A stretch of 42,921 nt of DNA, taken from contig MKVN01000040.1 in NCBI GenBank assembly GCA_001898855.1, positions 37,828 to 80,748 on the forward strand, read 5' to 3'. The notes beneath the pieces are model-generated. The model worked only from the letters and a program-made list of their open reading frames with translations, was not told where the DNA came from and did no database searches. A program made the position numbers and the translations under genes. Shown piece after piece: positions 35,853-42,921 of this stretch (positions within the stretch are counted from its first letter, which is position 1; each line of letters begins with the position of its first letter). Source of the DNA: Micrococcales bacterium 73-13. Lineage in GTDB: Bacteria; Actinomycetota; Actinomycetes; Actinomycetales; Microbacteriaceae.

Positions 35853-38267
35853 GTGATCGACGCGCAGCTCCTGGCGGGCCTGAACCCGCGGCAGCGCGAA
35901 GCCGTCGAGTACCGCGGCCAGGCGCTGCTCATCGTCGCCGGTGCGGGCTCGGGCAAGACGTCGGTGCTCACCCGGAGGATCGCCGGCCTGCTCTCGACGA
36001 GGGAGGCGTTCCCCAGCCAGATCCTGGCGATCACCTTCACGAACAAGGCGGCCGCCGAGATGCGCGAGCGCGTCGAGCAGCTCGTCGGCACGCATGCCGC
36101 CGACGGCATGTGGATCTCGACGTTCCACTCCGCCTGCGTCCGCGTCCTCCGCCGGCAGGCCGAGGCGATGGGCTACAAGAGCGGGTTCACGATCTACGAC
36201 GCCGCCGACTCGAAGGCGCTCGTCAAGCGGCTCATCCGCGAGCTCGACGCGGACGCCCTCGGCTTCACGCCGGGCGGCGTCCTCTCCCGTATATCCCGAC
36301 TGAAGAATGAGCTGACCGACCTCGACGCCTTCGCGCGCGGCGTCGACGACTCGGATCCGCGGGAGCTCGGGTTCCTCGAGCTCTACCGGCGCTACACCGC
36401 GGCGCTGCGCCGGGCGAACGCGCTCGACTTCGACGACATCATCGGCGAGACGGTCTACCTGTTCCGTGCCTTCCCGGAGGTGGCCGCGCTCTACCGGCGA
36501 CGGTTCCGGCACGTCCTGGTCGACGAGTACCAGGACACCAACCACGCGCAGTACGCGCTCATCCGGGAGCTCACCGCGCCGGTGGACGCCGAGGTCGCCG
36601 ACCGGGTCGAGGCGCTGCACGGCTTCCAGCGCGGGCTGCGCGACGCGGACGGGTCGATCCCGGCCGCGAGCCTGACCGTGGTCGGCGACTCGGACCAGTC
36701 GATCTACGCCTTCCGCGGCGCCGACATCCGGAACATCGTCGAGTTCGAGCAGGACTTCCCGAGCGCGCACACCATCCTGCTCGAGCAGAACTACCGCTCG
36801 ACCCAGACCATCCTCGACGCCGCGAACGCGGTCATCGCGAACAACTTCGACCGCAAGGCGAAGAGCCTCTTCACCGACGTCGGCGCCGGCGATCGGATCA
36901 TCGGCTACACCGGCTACTCGGGGCACGACGAGGCGCAGTTCGTCGCCGACGAGATCGAGGCGCTGCGCCGCTCGGGCGTCGGCCATCCGCAGATCGCGGT
37001 CTTCGTGCGGACGAACGCGCAGACCCGTCCGCTCGAGGAGGTGTTCATCCGGGAGGGCGTGCCGTACCGCCTGGTCGGCGGCACGCGGTTCTACGAGCGC
37101 GCCGAGGTGAAGGACGCGTTCGCCTACCTCACGCTCGCCGTCAACCCGGACGACGACCTGGCGCTGCGCCGCATCGTCAACACGCCGAAGCGCGGCGTCG
37201 GCGACGCGACCGTCGCCGCGCTGCAGGCGAAGGCCGACCGGGAGGGCGTGCCGCTGCGCGAGGTCATCCGCGAGCCCGAGGAGCTCGGCCTCGGGCCGCG
37301 GGTCACCCTCGCGCTCGGCGACCTCTCGCGGCTCATCGACGAGGCGGCGCTGCTGGCGACCGGCGTCGTCGGCGACGGCGAGGACCGGATCCCCGCCCGC
37401 CCGCCGCACGAGGTGCTCGTCCACCTGCTCGCCAAGTCGGGGCTGCACGCCGCGCTCGCCGGCTCCGACGACCCGCAGGACCAGGCCCGGGCGGAGAACC
37501 TCGACGAGCTCGTCTCGCAGGCGAAGGAGTTCCGCGTCCAGTTCCCCGAGGGCACCACGATCGACTACCTGACGAACGTCGCGCTGTTCGCCGCGGCCGA
37601 CGAGCTGGAGGGGGACGCCGGCGGCAAGGTCACGATCATGACCCTGCACACCGCGAAGGGGCTCGAGTACGACGCGGTCTTCATCACCGGCATCGAGGAG
37701 TCGCTGCTCCCGCACCGCATCAGCCTCAACGAGCCCGGCGGCCTGTCCGAGGAGCGGCGGCTGTTCTACGTCGGCATCACCCGCGCCCGGAAGCGGCTCT
37801 TCCTGTCGCTCGCGACCTCCCGCGCCGCCTACGGGGACGTGTCGGTCGCGATGCCGTCGCGGTTCCTCGCCGAGATCCCCGGCGAGCTCATCGACTGGCG
37901 CGACTCCGGCGGCGGAGCCTTCGGCGGCGGAGGCGAGCTGGGCTTCCGAGGGGGGTCGGGCGGCCGCGCCGGAACGGGCCTGTCGAGGACGTCGGGGCGG
38001 ACCGGCTCGGGCGGGCCGGACCGGCCGGCGCGCGCGCTCGGTGAGTCGACGAGGCCGAAGACCGAGTGGAGGTCCGCGGTCGGCGCGATCCGCGACAACG
38101 GCGACCTCCGGCTCGCCGTCGGCGACCGCATCCGCCACGACGACTTCGGCGAGGGGCGGGTCGTGAACGTCGTCGAGAACGGCCCGAGGACCGTCGCCGA
38201 GGTCGAGTTCGAGTCGCGCGGTCGCAAGCGCCTGCTCGTGAAGGTCGCCCCGATCGCGAAGCTGTAG
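35853..38267 (+). CDS. pcrA: ATP-dependent DNA helicase PcrA/UvrD
   Basis: An SF1A 3'-5' helicase for repair and replication-fork maintenance, 804 residues. Walker A AGAGSGKTSV spans about 30-39. Motif Ia follows (AITFTNKAAAEM), then Walker B VLVDEYQDTN (about 220-229), GDSDQSIYAFRGAD, QNYRSTQTIL, VTIMTLHTAKGLEYDAVF and FYVGITRARKRLFLS. After the helicase core comes a 60-residue Gly/Ser/Arg-rich linker. A Tudor-like C-terminal domain (VGDRIRHDDFGEGRV) ends the protein; in PcrA/UvrD this part contacts RNA polymerase. The start is GTG at 35853. Confidence 0.95.
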   Translation: MIDAQLLAGLNPRQREAVEYRGQALLIVAGAGSGKTSVLTRRIAGLLSTREAFPSQILAITFTNKAAAEMRERVEQLVGTHAADGMWISTFHSACVRVLRRQAEAMGYKSGFTIYDAADSKALVKRLIRELDADALGFTPGGVLSRISRLKNELTDLDAFARGVDDSDPRELGFLELYRRYTAALRRANALDFDDIIGETVYLFRAFPEVAALYRRRFRHVLVDEYQDTNHAQYALIRELTAPVDAEVADRVEALHGFQRGLRDADGSIPAASLTVVGDSDQSIYAFRGADIRNIVEFEQDFPSAHTILLEQNYRSTQTILDAANAVIANNFDRKAKSLFTDVGAGDRIIGYTGYSGHDEAQFVADEIEALRRSGVGHPQIAVFVRTNAQTRPLEEVFIREGVPYRLVGGTRFYERAEVKDAFAYLTLAVNPDDDLALRRIVNTPKRGVGDATVAALQAKADREGVPLREVIREPEELGLGPRVTLALGDLSRLIDEAALLATGVVGDGEDRIPARPPHEVLVHLLAKSGLHAALAGSDDPQDQARAENLDELVSQAKEFRVQFPEGTTIDYLTNVALFAAADELEGDAGGKVTIMTLHTAKGLEYDAVFITGIEESLLPHRISLNEPGGLSEERRLFYVGITRARKRLFLSLATSRAAYGDVSVAMPSRFLAEIPGELIDWRDSGGGAFGGGGELGFRGGSGGRAGTGLSRTSGRTGSGGPDRPARALGESTRPKTEWRSAVGAIRDNGDLRLAVGDRIRHDDFGEGRVVNVVENGPRTVAEVEFESRGRKRLLVKVAPIAKL

Positions 38268-38275
38268 CGCTCGCC

Positions 38276-39922
38276 TCAGTCGAGCGTGATCGCGTCCGGC
38301 TGGTCGCCCTGCTCCGCCTCGGGCGGCAGCGGACGGCGCTTGACGGCGACCAGGTGGACGATCCAGACGACGATCGCGAGCAGCGCGTAGGCGCCGAACA
38401 GCAGCAGCCAGCGCAGGAAGTCGCCGGGGATCTCGCCCCAGGACTTCGGGATCGTCAGGAGCACCAGCATGAACGCGGCGAGCCCGACCGCGTAGGCCGC
38501 GCCCCAGACGAGCCGCCGCCAGCCGAAGATGCGCCCGCCGTCGAGCCCGGCGATCGGCAGCAGCGCGAGCGGCAGCGATGACACCCCCTTGATCGTCATG
38601 CCGGCGAGGAACTCGACCAGGAAGACGATCGCGAACTGGTCCGTCTCCACCGGCGCGAGCAGCGAGTAGCCGATCCAGCCGATCGCGCCGAACGCGACGG
38701 AGATCGCCGATCCGACGAGGGTGACGACCGCGCTCCGGGCCGCGGTGAGCGTCGCCGCGTAGGCGATGCCCGCGACCAGGCCGAAGATGACGCCCGGCTC
38801 GAGCTCGAGCAGGCGGGCGACGAGCACCGCGAGGGCGACGATGACCAGCGAGCCCCAGCGGAACCGCAGGTAGGGCGCGGAGTCCGGCTGGAGGCGGCGG
38901 GCGACCGCGCGGACGATCGCCCACGTCACGAGGTTGAAGACCAGGAACGAGCAGAACAGCGTGATCACGACCCGCAGCGACATCGCGTTCCAGCCGAAGT
39001 CCGGATCGACGAAGGCGCCGATGATCGCCGCGAGCGCGAAGCCGGGCCAGATGAGCCATCCGGGCAGCCCCGAGCGCCGGATGGTCCGGGGCGGCGCGGG
39101 CTCGGTCGCGGGGGCCGCGGCGGCCTCCTGCCCCGGCGCACGGCGCCGACGGCGGGTGGTCAGGAAGTGCACCAGCCGCTGGTAGCGGGCGCCGACGACC
39201 GAGTTGAGCAGCGCCGACGGCCAGCCGAGCACGAGGGTCAGCACGATGGCCGAGCCGGCGATCACCGCCGTCTGGGTCGGCGTTGGCAGCGCCTGCGGGA
39301 TGGTGCGCAGCGTGCTGAGGACGCTGGGGTCGTCGACGCCGTCGGCGGACCAGGGCCGAGCCCCGTACACGTCGACCTGGAGGACGGCGCCGGCCAGCGC
39401 CGGGTCGAGCACGTAGCGCGCCCCGTCGGCGTAGGACAGCTCGACGAAGGCGTCCGGGTGCGCCGGATCCCCGGCCCGGTAGCGCATCGCGTCGGCCGAC
39501 GGCAGGGCGAGCGCCTGCGCGAGCGACAGCGCGACGAGCGAGCCGTCGCCGACGTCGACGGTCACGATCGGCTGGTCGACCGGGCCGGTGAGCCATCCGG
39601 CGTCGGTGAACGCGCGCAGCACCCGCTGCGCCTGGGCGAAGTCGGTGTCGACGAACAGCGTCGTGTAGGAGAAGCCCTCGTCCCAGGGCTGGCCGGCGAT
39701 GCGGGACTGGCAGTCCGGGACGATGCCGCGCATCGGCGGCGGGACGTGGCCCGGGTCGGCGACGAACAGCTCCCGGCCGGGCCCGGCGAAGGAGGAGTCG
39801 GCGCACGCCGACGCATCGGCCCGAGCGCTCGCGGCGGTCCCGCCGATCCCCGCGACGGCGACGATCGCGACGCCGAGCGCCACGAGCGCGCCGCGGACGA
39901 CGCCCCCCGCCCCGATGGCCAT
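38276..39922 (-). CDS. multipass membrane protein with N-terminal secreted domain and M50-like LDGG motif
   Basis: A 548-residue protein, not assigned to a named family. A signal peptide or first helix (about 8-34) is followed by an extracellular domain of some 190 residues with three Cys. Then come about nine or ten helices. One region, SLPLALLPIAGLDGGRIFGWRR, resembles the second metal-ligand motif (LDGG) of site-2 (M50) proteases, but no HExxH motif is present, so proteolysis is doubtful. The C-terminus is a short acidic tail. TACAGT ends 6 nt before the ATG. It is convergent with pcrA, 8 nt apart. Confidence 0.8.
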   Translation of the reverse strand: MAIGAGGVVRGALVALGVAIVAVAGIGGTAASARADASACADSSFAGPGRELFVADPGHVPPPMRGIVPDCQSRIAGQPWDEGFSYTTLFVDTDFAQAQRVLRAFTDAGWLTGPVDQPIVTVDVGDGSLVALSLAQALALPSADAMRYRAGDPAHPDAFVELSYADGARYVLDPALAGAVLQVDVYGARPWSADGVDDPSVLSTLRTIPQALPTPTQTAVIAGSAIVLTLVLGWPSALLNSVVGARYQRLVHFLTTRRRRRAPGQEAAAAPATEPAPPRTIRRSGLPGWLIWPGFALAAIIGAFVDPDFGWNAMSLRVVITLFCSFLVFNLVTWAIVRAVARRLQPDSAPYLRFRWGSLVIVALAVLVARLLELEPGVIFGLVAGIAYAATLTAARSAVVTLVGSAISVAFGAIGWIGYSLLAPVETDQFAIVFLVEFLAGMTIKGVSSLPLALLPIAGLDGGRIFGWRRLVWGAAYAVGLAAFMLVLLTIPKSWGEIPGDFLRWLLLFGAYALLAIVVWIVHLVAVKRRPLPPEAEQGDQPDAITLD

Positions 39923-39928
39923 GCGGGC

Positions 39929-39934
39929 ACTGTA
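39929..39934 (-). promoter_or_regulatory. -10 box of the membrane-protein gene (TACAGT)
   Basis: TACAGT ends 6 nt before the ATG at 39922, again the leaderless spacing. Confidence 0.45.
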
Positions 39935-40013
39935 GCGGTGCGCGGGTCCGCTGCGCGAGCATCGGGGGCGCCGCGCGTCGGAGCGCGGTCGTGCGGCGCG
40001 CCGCCGACCCGCC

Positions 40014-40019
40014 TAGCAT
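40014..40019 (+). promoter_or_regulatory. -10 box of the monooxygenase-like gene (TAGCAT)
   Basis: TAGCAT ends 6 nt before the ATG at 40026. The intervening CGGAGC includes GGAG but is too close to the ATG for a normal ribosome binding site. Confidence 0.4.
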
Positions 40020-40025
40020 CGGAGC

Positions 40026-40337
40026 ATGAGCATCGTCGTCGTCGCCCGCCTGTTCCCGAAGCCCGGCCGCAAGGCCGACTTCCTCGCCGCGCTCGAGGCG
40101 GCGAGCCCCGCCATCCACGCGGAGCGGGGGTGCGAGCTCTACGCCGGCCATGAGGCGCCGGACGGCAGCCTGGTGCTGATCGAGAAGTGGGCGACGCAGG
40201 CCGACCTCGACGCGCATGCCGTCGGCGAGCCGGTCCTCGCCTACCGGGCGGCCAAGGCCGAGTTCGAGGAGCGGCCGCCGGTGGTCGAGGCCCTCGTCCC
40301 CCTCGGCTACGGCGACGCGACGCGCGGCACGGTCTGA
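40026..40337 (+). CDS. antibiotic biosynthesis monooxygenase (ABM)-domain protein, putative quinol monooxygenase
   Basis: A 103-residue ferredoxin-like ABM protein. VVVARLFPKPGRKADFLAALEAASPAIHAERGCELYAGHEAPDGSLVLIEKWATQADLDAH is typical of the YgiN/quinol-monooxygenase group, which works without cofactors as a dimer. Possible roles are quinol oxidation or heme degradation; the latter is less likely because the heme-ligand residues typical of IsdG/MhuD are not evident. Convergent with the gabD-like gene. Confidence 0.85.
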   Translation: MSIVVVARLFPKPGRKADFLAALEAASPAIHAERGCELYAGHEAPDGSLVLIEKWATQADLDAHAVGEPVLAYRAAKAEFEERPPVVEALVPLGYGDATRGTV

Positions 40338-40352
40338 TCCCGCCCCGGCTCC

Positions 40353-41819
40353 TCAGGAGACGGGGATCAGCGTGTACTTCGTGTCGAGGTACTCGTGGAT
40401 GCCCTCGAAGGAGCCCTCCCGGCCCATGCCGGACATCTTGACCCCGCCGAACGGCGCCGCCGCGTTCGACACGAGCCCCGTGTTGAGGCCCATCATGCCG
40501 GTGTCGAGGCGGTCGATCATGCGGTGGCCGCGGGCGAGGTCCTCGGTGAAGACGTAGGAGACGAGCCCGTACTCGGTGCCGTTGGCGAGGGCGACCGCCT
40601 CGTCCTCGGTCGAGAACGTCGTGATCGCGAGCACCGGGCCGAAGATCTCCTCGCGCAGCAGCCGGGCGTCCGGGGTGACGTCGGTCAGCAGCGTCGGCGC
40701 GTAGAACGTGCCCTCTCCGGCGATCGGGGCGCCGCCGAGCACCGCCCTGGCGCCCTTGCCGATGGCGTCCTGGACCAGCTCGTCGGTCGCGTGCACCTGG
40801 TTGTCGTCGACGAGCGGGCCGATCGTCACGCCGTCCTCGGTGCCGCGCCCGACCTTGAACGCCGAGATCCGCTCCTGCACCTTCGCCGCGAAGGCCTCGG
40901 CGACCGACTCGTGCACGATGAAGCGGTTCGCCGCCGTGCAGGCCTGCCCGATGTTCCGGAACTTGGCGAGCATCGCGCCCTCGACCGCCTTGTCCAGGTC
41001 GGCGTCGTCGAACACCACGAACGGCGCGTTCCCGCCGAGCTCCATCGAGACCCGCAGCACGCCCTTGGCCGCCTGCTCCATGAGCCGGACGCCGACCTCG
41101 GTGGAGCCGGTGAAGGACAGCTTGCGCAGCCGCGGGTCCGCGATGATCGGCGCGGAGAGCCGCGAGGCCGAGGACGAGGTCACGACGTTCACGACGCCGG
41201 CCGGCAGGCCGACCTCCTCGAGCAGCGCGGCGAAGGCCAGCGTGGTCAGCGGCGTCAGCGTCGCGGGCTTGACGACCGAGGTGCAGCCGGCGGCGAGCGC
41301 CGGCGCGATCTTGCGGGTGGCCATCGCGAGCGGGAAGTTCCACGGCGTCACCAGGTAGCAGGGGCCGACGGGGCGCTGCGAGACGACCATCCGGCCGGTG
41401 CCCTCGGGGTTCAGCCCGTAGCGGCCGTGGATGCGCGGCGCCTCCTCGGAGAACCAGCGCAGGAACTCGGCGCCGTAGTTCACCTCGCCGCGGGCCTCCG
41501 CGAGCGGCTTGCCCATCTCCAGCGTCATGAGCAGCGCGAACTCCTCCCGCCGCTCGACGAGCAGGTCGAAGGCCCTGCGCAGCAGCTCGGCCCGGGCGCG
41601 GGGCGCGGTCGCGGCCCACGACTCCTGGGCGGCCACCGCGGCGTCCAGCGCGCGGACGCCGTCGGCCGGCGTCGCGTCGGCGATCTCCTTGATGACCGCG
41701 CCGGTCGACGGGTCGTGGACGGGGATCGTGCCGCCCTGCTCGCCGTCGACCCATCGGCCGCCGATGAACAGCTGACCGGGCACCCCGGCGAGGAGATCGA
41801 GTTCTGCGCTGACGCTCAT
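40353..41819 (-). CDS. gabD: NAD(P)-dependent succinate-semialdehyde dehydrogenase
   Basis: A 488-residue aldehyde dehydrogenase. Catalytic Cys294 lies in GQACTAANRF and general base Glu260 in MELGGNAPF. Asn161 (PWNFPLAM) and Lys184 (VVKPA) complete the active site. FTGSTEVGVRLM and EEIFGPVLAI are typical of the GabD/succinate-semialdehyde branch, and KMSGMGREGS near the C-terminus fits too. Succinate semialdehyde is the best substrate guess. Its product succinate links to the adjacent sucC, which is divergent. No gabT is visible. ATG at 41819 has TAGGCT ending 6 nt upstream. Confidence 0.9.
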   Translation of the reverse strand: MSVSAELDLLAGVPGQLFIGGRWVDGEQGGTIPVHDPSTGAVIKEIADATPADGVRALDAAVAAQESWAATAPRARAELLRRAFDLLVERREEFALLMTLEMGKPLAEARGEVNYGAEFLRWFSEEAPRIHGRYGLNPEGTGRMVVSQRPVGPCYLVTPWNFPLAMATRKIAPALAAGCTSVVKPATLTPLTTLAFAALLEEVGLPAGVVNVVTSSSASRLSAPIIADPRLRKLSFTGSTEVGVRLMEQAAKGVLRVSMELGGNAPFVVFDDADLDKAVEGAMLAKFRNIGQACTAANRFIVHESVAEAFAAKVQERISAFKVGRGTEDGVTIGPLVDDNQVHATDELVQDAIGKGARAVLGGAPIAGEGTFYAPTLLTDVTPDARLLREEIFGPVLAITTFSTEDEAVALANGTEYGLVSYVFTEDLARGHRMIDRLDTGMMGLNTGLVSNAAAPFGGVKMSGMGREGSFEGIHEYLDTKYTLIPVS

Positions 41820-41825
41820 GCCGCA

Positions 41826-41831
41826 AGCCTA
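41826..41831 (-). promoter_or_regulatory. -10 box of the gabD-like gene (TAGGCT)
   Basis: TAGGCT ends 6 nt before the ATG at 41819. Confidence 0.45.
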
Positions 41832-41914
41832 TGCCGCGGCGCGGGGCGCCGTCCGAGGCCGGAGCGATCCGGCCGGCGCTGCGACGGGGGTAGGCTGTCT
41901 GGCGGCCCGATTCC

Positions 41915-41938
41915 CTTGAGCCCTAACTTGAGCCCTAA
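41915..41938 (+). repeat. perfect 12-bp tandem repeat upstream of sucC
   Basis: CTTGAGCCCTAA occurs twice without a gap. The end of the second copy plus the next bases creates AAGGA (41937-41941), which is the ribosome binding site for sucC. Confidence 0.9.
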
Positions 41939-41946
41939 GGACCGCA

Positions 41947-42921
41947 GTGGATCTGTTCGAGTACCAGGCCCGTGACCTCTTCGAGAAGTACGGGGTCCCC
42001 GTGCTCGCCGGCATCGTCGCGGACACCCCCGAGGAGGCGCGCGCCGCCGCGGAGCGGCTCGGCGGCGTCACCGTCGTCAAGGCCCAGGTCAAGACCGGCG
42101 GTCGCGGGAAGGCCGGCGGCGTCAAGGTCGCGAAGACCCCGGACGACGCCTACGAGGCCGCGAAGTCGATCCTCGGGCTCGACATCAAGGGGCACGTCGT
42201 CGGGCGCGTGATGGTCGCCGCGGGTGCGGACATCGCCCAGGAGTACTACTTCTCGGTGCTCCTGGACCGCGCCAACCGGTCCTACCTCAGCCTCGCCAGC
42301 TACGAGGGCGGCATGGAGATCGAGCAGCTCGCCGAGGAGCGGCCCGAGGCGCTGGCCCGCGTCGAGGTCGACCCGGCCGTCGGCATCACGCCCGAGAAGG
42401 CGCGCGAGATCGCGGTCGCCGCGAGGTTCCCCGCCGAGATCGTCGACAAGGTCGCCCCGGTCTTCGTCAAGCTCTACGAGGTCTACACCGGCGAGGACGC
42501 GACGCTGGTCGAGGTCAACCCGCTGGTGCTCACCGGCTCGGGCGACGTGATCGCGCTCGACGGCAAGGTCTCGCTCGACGACAACGCGGAGTTCCGTCAC
42601 GAGGACCACCTCGCGCTCGAGGACAAGAGCGCCGCCGACCCGCTCGAGGCGAAGGCGAAGGCGCACGACCTCAACTACGTCAAGCTCGACGGGCAGGTCG
42701 GCGTGATCGGCAACGGCGCGGGCCTCGTCATGTCGACGCTCGACGTCGTCGCCTACGCCGGCGAGCGGCACGGCGGCGTGAAGCCGGCGAACTTCCTGGA
42801 CATCGGCGGCGGCGCCTCCGCGGAGATCATGGCCGCCGGCCTCGACGTCATCCTGGGCGACGAGCAGGTCAGGAGCGTGTTCGTGAACGTGTTCGGCGGG
42901 ATCACCTCCTGCGTCGCCGTC
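41947..42921 (+). CDS. sucC: succinyl-CoA synthetase (ADP-forming) beta subunit, 3' end outside window
   Basis: The TCA-cycle enzyme that couples succinyl-CoA cleavage to nucleotide triphosphate synthesis. 325 residues are visible of about 388. The ATP-grasp domain starts [19 protein letters not shown] and contains [29 protein letters not shown] and [16 protein letters not shown]. The CoA-ligase domain begins [24 protein letters not shown] and has the [10 protein letters not shown] loop. The GTG start at 41947 lies 5 nt after AAGGA, one of the few core genes here with a Shine-Dalgarno sequence. sucD is expected beyond the window edge. Confidence 0.96.
   Translation, partial: MDLFEYQARDLFEKYGVPVLAGIVADTPEEARAAAERLGGVTVVKAQVKTGGRGKAGGVKVAKTPDDAYEAAKSILGLDIKGHVVGRVMVAAGADIAQEYYFSVLLDRANRSYLSLASYEGGMEIEQLAEERPEALARVEVDPAVGITPEKAREIAVAARFPAEIVDKVAPVFVKLYEVYTGEDATLVEVNPLVLTGSGDVIALDGKVSLDDNAEFRHEDHLALEDKSAADPLEAKAKAHDLNYVKLDGQVGVIGNGAGLVMSTLDVVAYAGERHGGVKPANFLDIGGGASAEIMAAGLDVILGDEQVRSVFVNVFGGITSCVAV

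Noticed and set aside
34395..40217. 1940-codon open frame on the minus strand
   Set aside because: It runs antisense through pcrA and other well-supported genes. Its product is low-complexity Arg/Gly/Ala/Asp-rich text. Strong third-position GC bias removes stop codons from shadow frames.

Overview
The window is chromosomal DNA from a high-GC actinobacterium, most likely a member of Microbacteriaceae. This rests on strong codon bias towards G or C in third position, frequent GTG starts, a GuaB plus GuaB3 plus GuaA purine set, LytR-CpsA-Psr and SURF1 proteins, a CIRCE-controlled groES, and TAnnnT -10 boxes placed directly in front of start codons. The genus assignment is inference. No prophage, transposase, integrase or CRISPR array is visible.

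Layout. 1-6628 is core metabolism: a GNAT acetyltransferase cut by the window edge, an amidase, phosphoglucomutase, a lipid kinase, serS and a HAD phosphatase. 6711-11827 carries three tRNA genes, Ser(UGA), Ser(GCU) and Arg(ACG). A LytR-CpsA-Psr cell-wall gene lies between the two serine tRNAs. A broken SnoaL-like gene, an unusual P1B-type metal ATPase and an SDR dehydrogenase lie between tRNA-Ser(GCU) and tRNA-Arg. 12154-19428 is an accessory-looking catabolic cluster: an XRE-cupin regulator, a divergent SDR dehydrogenase, two small cupins, a ribose-type ABC importer with two different permeases and a lipoprotein binding protein, and a carboxymuconolactone-decarboxylase-like protein. Its substrate is unknown.

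19452-32128 returns to core genes: groES behind two CIRCE operators, rarD, guaB, a lysozyme-like secreted lipoprotein, a sulfurtransferase, cysK, a PatB/MalY-type C-S lyase, and the tight series guaB3-glpD-SURF1-DUF3817-guaA. 32175-42921 holds an orphan histidine-kinase-like membrane protein coupled to a YccA/Bax-inhibitor protein, a zinc-ribbon membrane protein, a glycerophosphodiesterase, pcrA/uvrD, a large membrane protein with an M50-like LDGG motif, a quinol-monooxygenase-like protein, a succinate-semialdehyde-type dehydrogenase and the start of sucC.

How it works together. guaB, guaB3 and guaA make guanine nucleotides. The sulfurtransferase, CysK and PatB-like genes form a sulfur amino acid neighbourhood. 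The gabD-like gene and sucC both bear on succinate. The most distinctive regulatory pattern is that about nineteen housekeeping genes have a -10-like hexamer ending 5-8 nt before the start codon, which predicts leaderless mRNAs. Most genes of the accessory cluster, and the neighbouring SDR, instead have Shine-Dalgarno sequences. The most promising new biology is the cupin/SDR/two-permease cluster and its structured regulator leader.
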